From Candidatus Poribacteria bacterium (GTDB lineage Bacteria > Poribacteria > WGA-4E > GCA-2687025), in NCBI GenBank assembly GCA_002687025.1, contig NYZG01000278.1, forward strand, positions 1-9,200: a stretch of DNA of 9,200 nt, in the 5' to 3' direction. The translations under genes were made by a program, and so were the position numbers. Under the pieces are notes generated by a model. The model was not told where the DNA came from. It searched no databases and saw only the letters and a program-made list of their open reading frames with translations. Every line of letters starts with the position of its first letter. Positions within the stretch are counted from its first letter, which is position 1. Below, one piece after another: positions 1 to 5,316 of the stretch.

Positions 1-41
1 CGAACCGCCCGGTGCGGACCCGCATGCCGGGTGGTGTGGGA

Positions 42-70
42 GGGGATCGGCAGGGACAACCTGCCGCCCC
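42..70. repeat. Strong hairpin upstream of the LamG gene
   Basis: The seven-base arm CGGCAGG (48-54) pairs perfectly with CCTGCCG (60-66) across the loop GACAA. Beyond a two-base bulge (AT, 46-47) the stem continues as GGGG (42-45) with CCCC (67-70), giving eleven pairs. No T-tract follows on either strand, so it is not a classic intrinsic terminator. It lies 51 bases before the LamG start and could be a leader structure, or the end of a transcript from outside the window. Only the base pairing is seen; a role is inferred. Confidence 0.4.
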
Positions 71-121
71 TATCCCGATCACAGGCCCCTGTGTCATCAC
101 TCCGCAACTGGAAGGCTGCCC

Positions 122-955
122 ATGCGGGTATCGGCTATCTGTGTTCCTCTCCTGCTCATCACATGCGTCGCGCTTGCCCGGTTCGACCAGATGCTTCCAC
201 AGCCGCTCCTGTGGCTACAGTTCGACGAGGGTGACGGTGACGTCGCGCACGATGGCAGTGGGTTCGGCAACGATGCGACGCTCCACGGTGATGTCGAATG
301 GGTCACCGGGTTCCGCGGTACGGAGGGCGCGTTGGGGACGTTAGGTCTGGCGCCGGACGAGGGCGGGGCCGTGCGCTTCGGCGACGGACGTTGGGGCGTC
401 GTCCCGCACGATGACATGTTCCACCTGACCGAGGACATGACCGTGGCGTGCTGGGTCAGCCTCGAAGGCGACGGCCCAGACGACGGGATGTCGTATCAGC
501 AGGCGGTCTTCGAGAAGGGCCCCTCGTGGGGAGCCGGGCTGTACAGCCTCATGCCGGACTTCAACAACAACGTGCTGTTCCAGGCGCGCGATCTGTTGGA
601 AGGCTGCAACGACGAACTGCAAGGCGGATATATCCTCGGCGCCGGTTGGACGCACATCGCCGGCACGTTCGACGGCGAGAGCATCAAGGTGTACGTCAAC
701 GGAGAGCTGACCGACGCGCTGGAGTGCCCGGGCGAGCTGGAGACGAACGACGAGGACCTGTACATCGGCTCACGCGCGGGCGCCGAGAGATGGCTCCTCG
801 GCGTGGTGGACGAGTTGTACGTATTCAGCGTGGCGCTCAAACAGGAGCAGGTCGAGCACCTGTTCGGCGGGTCTGGCCACAAGAGGGTCGCCGCGACGCT
901 GTGGCACAGCATCAAGAACGGGCTGCGCAATCCTCCGGCCGCAGCCGGCAACTAG
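122..955 (+). CDS. Secreted LamG/concanavalin A-like domain protein
   Basis: This 277-residue protein is probably exported and folds as a single LamG-type jellyroll (residues about 29-249). The start is supported by GGAAGG at 110-115, six bases before the ATG. Residues 1-19 form a Sec signal peptide with a hydrophobic core (PLLLITCVALA) and a likely cut after ALA. LITC is a poor lipobox because Thr sits at -1. Family hallmarks are LLWLQFDEGDGD with DGSGFGNDATLHG near the N-terminus, GWTHIAGTFDGESIKVYVNG (175-194) in the core, and the closing strand GVVDELYVFSVAL (227-239). No catalytic domain is attached; LamG domains usually bind glycans or proteins, so a binding or surface role is inferred. 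A basic tail follows residue 250. The nearest intact downstream gene is on the opposite strand and convergent. The ligand cannot be told from the sequence. Confidence 0.87.
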   Translation: MRVSAICVPLLLITCVALARFDQMLPQPLLWLQFDEGDGDVAHDGSGFGNDATLHGDVEWVTGFRGTEGALGTLGLAPDEGGAVRFGDGRWGVVPHDDMFHLTEDMTVACWVSLEGDGPDDGMSYQQAVFEKGPSWGAGLYSLMPDFNNNVLFQARDLLEGCNDELQGGYILGAGWTHIAGTFDGESIKVYVNGELTDALECPGELETNDEDLYIGSRAGAERWLLGVVDELYVFSVALKQEQVEHLFGGSGHKRVAATLWHSIKNGLRNPPAAAGN

Positions 956-995
956 GCAGCCGGTCGGCGCGACGCGGGGCACTATCGGCGCAGAC

Positions 996-1203
996 ATGCC
1001 CGAATTGACGGAATGCCTCGTAAACGCGACTCCCGCGGCGATGACCACGACAGGGCCGCGCCCCTGAGCAGGCCGCCGCGCTCACGGCCGACGGCCCCGT
1101 CTTCATCGACGGCCGGCAGACAGAGCTCCTTCTGATCCAGGCGGCCTGCACGGGCTCGGGGCCGCGAGGATGCTGCATCGGCTACCGTGGCCGCAGTCCG
1201 ATA
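996..1203 (+). pseudogene. Possible decayed coding remnant
   Basis: No gene is recognised here. An ATG at 996 opens a 23-codon frame that stops at 1065. A second frame, open from 1045, carries a protein-like stretch with G or C at most third positions (AALTADGPVFIDGRQTELLL, from about 1074). Removing one base in the GGG at 1053-1055 or the CCCC at 1061-1064 would join the two. No Shine-Dalgarno sequence precedes 996, the second frame has no good start of its own, and the coding look fades after about 1200. It may be a relic, a sequence error, or chance in GC-rich DNA. Confidence 0.22.
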
Positions 1204-1344
1204 TATCCCCTCATGACATACCGTGAGTCGGCGCCGCAGATCTGCTCATTTCGCGGCGCGGCTTCTGGTAGTGAGCGCTACGTAATGCCGGATAGCGGAA
1301 CGTCCGCCCAAAGCGGCGCGCTTCGCCCGCAAGCGATCAGAGAC

Positions 1345-1359
1345 GGGCGCTACGCGCCC
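1345..1359 (-). terminator. GC hairpin just past the end of the FGE-fold gene
   Basis: GGGCGC (1345-1350) and GCGCCC (1354-1359) form a perfect six-pair stem around a three-base loop. On the minus strand it begins 12 bases after the TAG stop of the lipoprotein gene. That position suits a transcript end, but GTCTCT follows rather than a T-run, so factor-independent termination is doubtful. Confidence 0.35.
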
Positions 1360-1371
1360 TATCAGACCCAA

Positions 1372-2970
1372 CTACTCAGGAGGGAACAGACCCACACGAA
1401 AACCGATGACCCTGAGGCCGAGGAGCGGGTCGTTGTTGAGGCGGATCGACGAGGTGACGCTGCTGCGGTCGTTGACGAACGAGCCGCCCCGCAGAACCCT
1501 TCGCTCACTTGTAGCGTGTACGGAGGTCGAGTAGGGCGGTCGCCCCTGATTCAGGCACCATTCCCACACATTGCCGGACATGTCCAACGCGCCAGACTTC
1601 GCTACTCCCAGGGGATATGACCCAACCGCCGCCGTTGTCAGTTCATAGTTCGATATCCCAGCTTCGTCGAAATACTCGGCGTGACCCTCCTGCCAGTCGC
1701 CCCAAGGGTAATCACGCGCCTCAATGCCGCCCTGAGCCGCCCATTGCCATTCCCACTCCGTAGGCAGGCGGACCTCCCATTCCACACCGTTGACCAGGAG
1801 GCCTCCCTCTGAAATATCCGCACGCCTCCACGCCATACGCACGGTGAGCCATCGCGTGAAGGCAACCGCTTGGTACCAATTCACCGTGTCCCGTGGCGCA
1901 TCGAGACGGCTGTTCCACTGGGCGCGCAAGCCGCTCTGTGGCGGCAAGTACTCCGGGGGCATATCGTCCCACCACGCCGGGCTGTCGAACCCATCACCCG
2001 ACTGCACAAAGGCGTCGTATTGCGCGTTGGTGGTCTCATGTTTGGCGATGCAGAACTCCCTCACGTCGAACGATGTGCCGGCGATCGTGATGTCTCCACC
2101 CGGCCCTACCTGCAGGAAGACGATGCCATCGCTACCGAACGCCCCTCCGATTAGCCACTGTTGTAGATCGTCCACCGCGACGGCATGCTCGGACTTGCGC
2201 TGCTCGTATTTGACAATCTCGCCAAGCGCGACATCCACAGCCACGATAGCGACATCTTCCAGTAGCTGCCCGCGCACGTCGTAGCCAGCAGCGGTAAGCG
2301 CAACGTTGGCTACCTCGAGGACGTGGGCGGATGTAGCCTCTGGCGCGTGCTCTTGAGCGATGTAGACCGCGCCTTTCGTCAGGAAGCCTTCACAGGCAAC
2401 GGCGGCCGCGGTGATTTCGATGTGCGGAGATATGTGAGCAAGCGCTCCGCTGAGGGCGCAGGATGCAGCGCTAAATCCGAGCTGCGCTGCGATTACCTGG
2501 TTCTCGGTGGCGCCTAGTGCGGCGAGCGCTGGAGCAGCCCTAAGGTAGTCGTGGCGCGCGGCGCCGCGCACGACTTCGCTAGTGCCATCTGGACGGATGA
2601 CACCGACATCCACCGTTGTCTCCGCCCAGTTCTCGAACAAGAACGTGTAGGCGTCCCCAAACGCTTCTGTCGGGAGGCCGTCGGAACCCGCCTTCGTAAG
2701 AAGTGACGAGCCATCGGGAGTGGTGAACACCGCGCCCGATGTGGTCGCGCCGCCATCGTTGCTCAGGAGAGTGAACGTCTCGCCGGTCTTGTAGACGACA
2801 TAGACGGGCGCTTCCGGTCTGTTGGATGTAAACACCCAGCCGTCGGCGTTGTCTATCTCGGTGAAGTCGAGGACCTCATCTTCGTCGCCACCACAAGCTA
2901 TGAGAAGAACGCACACCGTCAGGCCTATCGGCACGAGGGACAGCGAGAAGATGCGTCGTGGTTCAGGCAT
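1372..2970 (-). CDS. Lipoprotein with catalytically dead FGE/SUMF1-fold domain
   Basis: With the ATG at 2970 this is a 532-residue lipoprotein. A basic start (MPEPRRIF) and hydrophobic core lead to the lipobox LIAC with Cys26, followed by an acidic GGDEDE linker. GAGG lies nine bases before this ATG; upstream starts at 2985 and 3021 are possible but lengthen the signal. Residues about 45-285 match no family I recognise and include an Ala-rich helical part. From about 290 to the end the protein has the formylglycine-generating-enzyme/SUMF1 fold: FCIAKHETTNAQYDAF (306-321), RLPTEWEWQWAAQGG (401-415), GNVWEWC (466-472), RVLRGGSF (491-498) and a final GFRVG. True FGEs carry two catalytic cysteines just after RGGS(Y/F); here Asn500 and Val505 stand there, so sulfatase activation is unlikely. 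A binding or structural role in the envelope is inferred. Confidence 0.9.
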   Translation of the reverse strand: MPEPRRIFSLSLVPIGLTVCVLLIACGGDEDEVLDFTEIDNADGWVFTSNRPEAPVYVVYKTGETFTLLSNDGGATTSGAVFTTPDGSSLLTKAGSDGLPTEAFGDAYTFLFENWAETTVDVGVIRPDGTSEVVRGAARHDYLRAAPALAALGATENQVIAAQLGFSAASCALSGALAHISPHIEITAAAVACEGFLTKGAVYIAQEHAPEATSAHVLEVANVALTAAGYDVRGQLLEDVAIVAVDVALGEIVKYEQRKSEHAVAVDDLQQWLIGGAFGSDGIVFLQVGPGGDITIAGTSFDVREFCIAKHETTNAQYDAFVQSGDGFDSPAWWDDMPPEYLPPQSGLRAQWNSRLDAPRDTVNWYQAVAFTRWLTVRMAWRRADISEGGLLVNGVEWEVRLPTEWEWQWAAQGGIEARDYPWGDWQEGHAEYFDEAGISNYELTTAAVGSYPLGVAKSGALDMSGNVWEWCLNQGRPPYSTSVHATSERRVLRGGSFVNDRSSVTSSIRLNNDPLLGLRVIGFRVGLFPPE

Positions 2971-3200
2971 GACGGCGTGCCTCATGGGCCAGGCAGAGGA
3001 CGGGTTACGGAGGACGGACATGCGGCACTATGCCAAACGCTGGGTGGCCCTGGAATCCGATACAGAAGCGGGCGGGGCATCGGAGCGACAACTTGGGACA
3101 TATTCCAGGAACACGACATCATTAGCATCGGGGGACGGGCGCGTGACATCAAGAGGCCGGTCACGCTCGTGAACTGCGTGTTTCCCCGTGCCGTGCGTCG

Positions 3201-3629
3201 TCAGGACGACAGCGTATGGTCCGCCGCCGACCATACCAGATGTTGATTCCGCGCCCGCCTGCGAATCAGGGCCAGACTTGCCATGAATATCCCCGCGAGG
3301 GCGGCGCCGACCCCAACGCCCTGCATGAGACGGCGCGGAACGGCTCGGAAAGTATGGCAGAATGAACCTGATCGCAAAGTCGGTAGGTGATCAGAGCGAT
3401 CGGATCGTTCCTTGAGCGAACGCGGACCATCACCAGCGACCTGCAGTTGGATGTCGGCGACGTGCTCCTCCAACGCGGCTACGTCTTGTTGCAGTGGCTC
3501 CAGCGCCTCTCTATCTTTGTTCGCAAGACGGCGGCGCTTGCGGGAGTCCTCGCGTAATCCCATGACGATCACCAGAACCCATCCACCGGCGAGGACGAAC
3601 ACGCATAGGAAGATCCACTGTGCCCACAT
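3201..3629 (-). CDS. PspB-like membrane and coiled-coil protein, hypothetical
   Basis: The ATG at 3629 is chosen because AGGTGGAG lies six bases upstream; the frame is open back to 3737, but that part has no start signal and reads unlike a protein. The 142-residue product begins with a membrane helix (IFLCVFVLAGGWVLVIVMG, residues 5-23) followed by a basic stretch (REDSRKRRR), then a charged segment with a coiled-coil heptad look (EALEPLQQDVAALEEHVADI). This order resembles phage-shock protein B, but PspB is about 75 residues and no Psp genes are seen nearby, so homology is not claimed. A second hydrophobic segment (GVGVGAALAGIFMASLALI, about 104-122) is followed by arginines. Residues about 70-100 have weaker codon bias. 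A candidate promoter lies at 3676-3704. The gene ends about 230 bases before the lipoprotein start, on the same strand. Confidence 0.66.
   Translation of the reverse strand: MWAQWIFLCVFVLAGGWVLVIVMGLREDSRKRRRLANKDREALEPLQQDVAALEEHVADIQLQVAGDGPRSLKERSDRSDHLPTLRSGSFCHTFRAVPRRLMQGVGVGAALAGIFMASLALIRRRARNQHLVWSAADHTLSS
3214..3236. repeat. Perfect 8-bp inverted repeat at the end of the membrane-protein gene
   Basis: GTATGGTC (3214-3221) and GACCATAC (3229-3236) are exact inverted copies around CGCCGCC. The element lies within the last codons of the leftward gene ending at 3201. Because of its symmetry and frame, both strands read the same peptide, VWSAADHT. There is no T-tract on either side. It may be an RNA hairpin at a gene end or a dimeric protein site; only the symmetry is certain. 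Confidence 0.5.
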
Positions 3630-3675
3630 GATCGCTCCACCTGTGTGCTGTCGTAGCGGGCGCGATGAGCGTTGC

Positions 3676-3704
3676 ATCGTAAGATGTACCCGCGGGCATA
3701 TCAA
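3676..3704 (-). promoter_or_regulatory. Candidate sigma70-type promoter for the PspB-like gene
   Basis: On the minus strand TTGATA (-35, at 3699-3704; five of six consensus bases) and TACGAT (-10, at 3676-3681; four of six) are separated by exactly 17 bases. Transcription would start near 3669, about 40 bases before the ATG at 3629. The spacer contains the 8-bp palindrome CCCGCGGG (3689-3696), a possible operator half-site. Consensus matches are only moderate and there is no experimental support. Confidence 0.35.
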
Positions 3705-3797
3705 CCGCTGGGATGTTGCAGGCTGGGTTCGCCACATAATGGCGCTTATCGGAAGTTCTCGATCCCCATCGCAGAGAACGGCGATGCACGCGCGAGG

Positions 3798-3977
3798 TCA
3801 GGTCAGGATGATGACCACCCCAACGATGAGAGCCGCGACAACAGCGAGCACCGCAGCTATCCCCCACACAGCAGTACGTATGCTCGACAGGGCTCGGATC
3901 ACTTCATCCAGTTTTTCGTCGTGTTCCACGGCACAGCCTTTCTCGCCTCTGTACGGCCCGTCCACGCGCAGGGCCAT
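3798..3977 (-). CDS. Small single-helix membrane protein (59 aa)
   Basis: From ATG 3977 to TGA at 3798-3800 the minus strand reads 59 residues. An amphipathic, charged N-terminal part includes EHDEKLDEVIRALSSIRTAV. It is followed by one strong membrane helix (IAAVLAVVAALIVGVVIIL) that ends at the C-terminus. Codons favour G or C at the third position throughout. Start choice is uncertain: the ATG has no Shine-Dalgarno, while a GTG at 3929 has AAAGG seven bases upstream and would give 43 residues. The helix-then-membrane layout is common in small proteins of unknown function; no family is claimed. It lies upstream of, and on the same strand as, the PspB-like gene, 168 bases away. A GGTCAGGTCAGG direct repeat overlaps its stop codon. 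Confidence 0.6.
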   Translation of the reverse strand: MALRVDGPYRGEKGCAVEHDEKLDEVIRALSSIRTAVWGIAAVLAVVAALIVGVVIILT

Positions 3978-4133
3978 GGTCGTTGACGCGGGTTATAGCC
4001 TAGGATGATACAGAATGAGCCTTCTCGGAAAGTGGACGCGTGCATGGTCGGCACGGCTTCCCGTAGCATAGCGCCCGCACTACGGGGTCTGGGTCAGACA
4101 TGGGCGACGCGCTCCGTCGATGGAGGATATGGC

Positions 4134-4319
4134 ATGACCGAGTACAAGTTCGTCACCGTTGCGGGATGGGTAACAAACCGAGGTCTGGAGCGGAAGATGG
4201 ATGGCAAACTCGCGTCGCTGGCGAGCGAGGGATGGGTGGTGCGAGAGATGTCATGGGGCGTCAGTGGCTTCTTCGTCGCCACCCTCTTCATCGTACTGGA
4301 GCGGAACGCCGATGCGTGA
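4134..4319 (+). CDS. DUF4177-like small protein (61 aa)
   Basis: The ATG at 4134 is fixed by a good Shine-Dalgarno, GGAGG at 4122-4126, seven bases upstream; in-frame starts further left lack one. The 61-residue product has the DUF4177 pattern: an opening strand MTEYKFVTV, a helix LERKMDGKLASLASEGW containing the hallmark EGW, a strand VVREMSW, and a final FIVLER that fits the usual closing FxxxR strand. Size agrees with the family, typically about 60 residues. The function of DUF4177 proteins is unknown. There is no signal peptide, so it is probably cytoplasmic. It ends 119 bases before the next gene on the same strand; a bulged hairpin (4362-4380) lies between them without a T-tract. Confidence 0.72.
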   Translation: MTEYKFVTVAGWVTNRGLERKMDGKLASLASEGWVVREMSWGVSGFFVATLFIVLERNADA

Positions 4320-4438
4320 GCTTGTCGGCCAGGTCGCATCCGGCGGCGGCCCGTTGTCACCCCTGAGATGTTGATCTCGGCCTTCGCGGGGCATCAGCGC
4401 GGACATAGGGACCCTTATAGGAAATCGAGGAGCGGCCG

Positions 4439-4714
4439 ATGGATTACATCCCGAACGAGGAGTTCCTTCGCCACGGACTGTGGCGGGAGCACAAACCGGG
4501 AGACAGGGCGTGCTCGGCATGTCCTGGCGGGCGCGCTCTCCCTTGCATATGCGGTGGCGTGATCCACAGCCGCGTGGTCGAGGTCACATATTCCGCCGAC
4601 GGCATGGAGCGCCGTCGCGCTCATTCTCGCTGCGATCGGTGTGTCCTCGGATCTGGTGGTGGAAACAGGGGCGCCGATCGAGGCCCTCGTGAAGATCCCG
4701 CCAACATCGTGTAG
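4439..4714 (+). CDS. Cys-rich zinc-ribbon-like small protein
   Basis: The start is supported by GAGGAG at 4427-4432, six bases before the ATG. The 91-residue product has three cysteine pairs: CSAC (Cys25, Cys28), CIC (Cys36, Cys38) and CDRC (Cys65, Cys68). The block from PCICGGVIH to RCDRC, with about 26 residues between the last two pairs, looks like a zinc ribbon; metal binding is inferred. After Cys68 the sequence turns Gly/Arg-rich and loses third-position G/C preference, while another frame starting at GTG 4641 has better codon bias. A lost GT in the GTGTGT run at 4639-4644 would explain this, though the alternative frame then stays open to 5105. The true C-terminus is therefore uncertain. 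No specific family is recognised. Confidence 0.6.
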   Translation: MDYIPNEEFLRHGLWREHKPGDRACSACPGGRALPCICGGVIHSRVVEVTYSADGMERRRAHSRCDRCVLGSGGGNRGADRGPREDPANIV

Positions 4715-4853
4715 CTGCTCTGCGCTACCTTCCGCGGGCGCCGGTATGCCGAGATCACAGAATGACGCCTATCGGCAACCGGGACACGGCCGCTGCCTTG
4801 CCCACGGTCGGCCCCACATCGCCTCGGCATCTATGCGGGCGCCGCGGCTGCCG

Positions 4854-5136
4854 CTATTCCAGCCACGTCTCGAAGACGGCGTTCACGTTCTCCGGCGACG
4901 TGTCGATGCCCCACTCGCACTGCGCGATGGCGCCGCCGTCGCCACGGTCCAGCGCGGCGCACGCGCGTCGCAGTTCCTGGTACTTCGCGGCGGGGACGCG
5001 CTCCCTGAGCTGTGTCGATCCGGCGATGTCGCTGGACAGGATGACAAGGACGGCCTGGCCAGACGCGCGCGAATTCGCTCACCGCGCTGCGGTCGTCGTC
5101 GGTGACCTCTCTCGGCGGCGTGTCTGTGTTTCGCAT
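4854..5136 (-). pseudogene. Frameshifted small ORF with a class III cyclase-like entry motif
   Basis: On the minus strand a well-biased frame starts at ATG 5136 (MRNTDTPPREVTDDDRSAVS) and loses protein character near 5070. From about 5063 a second frame reads coherently to TAG at 4854-4856 and includes QAVLVILSSDIAGSTQLRER, YQELRRACAALDRGDGG and a C-terminal ENVNAVFETWLE. Adding one CG to the CGCGCGCG run at 5064-5071 joins them into a product of about 94 residues. SSDIAGST resembles the (F/S)(T/S)DIxGST motif at the start of class III nucleotidyl cyclase domains, where Asp binds metal, but the rest is too short for an active cyclase, so this link is weak. It could be a real pseudogene, an assembly error, or a shifted gene. 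It converges with the zinc-ribbon gene and diverges from the formate dehydrogenase operon. Confidence 0.45.
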
Positions 5137-5316
5137 TGATCGGCCTGCCAGTGTTGTCCACCGCCCTGCTGCGTACGCAGATGCGACTCAACCGACAGCG
5201 CCGGCCGCCGCGCGCCCTTGACCCGCGAGACCCGCGCGGCCATCATCTCCGCTCGCGCGGCCTCGGCGTCCGACACCCGCCCCCAGCGCCGCGATACGCA
5301 GTATACATAGAGGATC
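5137..5316. other. Region upstream of the formate dehydrogenase operon
   Basis: This 180-base stretch should contain the operon promoter. I found no convincing sigma70 or sigma54 (-24/-12) site reading rightward and no clear operator. A leftward frame with strong third-position G/C bias (for example RVSDAEAARAEMMAARVSRV) runs from 5333 to a TGA at 5079-5081. It is in the same frame as the C-terminal half of the disrupted ORF at 4854-5136, so the leftward gene may once have begun further right. Confidence 0.4.

Larger units (their letters stand above)
956..1371. other. Gene-poor interval between convergent genes
   Basis: This 416-base stretch separates the rightward LamG gene from the leftward FGE-fold lipoprotein gene. 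It contains the possible remnant at 996-1203 and the hairpin at 1345-1359. I see no RNA gene, tandem repeat or insertion-sequence end in it. Confidence 0.5.

Noticed and set aside
176..190. tRNA T-loop-like GGTTCGACC
   Set aside because: It is inside the LamG coding sequence, and no cloverleaf arms or acceptor stem can be drawn around it.
3028..3234. Leftward 68-residue frame overlapping the end of the PspB-like gene
   Set aside because: No Shine-Dalgarno precedes its ATG, it has no domain or membrane pattern, and codon bias declines along its length. It is probably a chance frame in the spacer before the lipoprotein gene.
3412..4008. Long rightward open frame of 198 residues
   Set aside because: It is antisense to the PspB-like and small membrane genes and reads as a Ser/Arg/Thr-rich low-complexity product without a start signal.
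3983..4011. Rightward TTGACG-17-TGATAC as promoter for the DUF4177-like gene
   Set aside because: The -35 is good but the -10 matches only two consensus bases. The leader would also be about 115 bases, and the site overlaps the start region of the opposite-strand small gene.
4762..5139. Rightward open frame of 125 residues
   Set aside because: It lies antisense to the better-supported leftward frames at 4854-5136. It is Ser/Arg-rich, with no Shine-Dalgarno and no recognisable motif.
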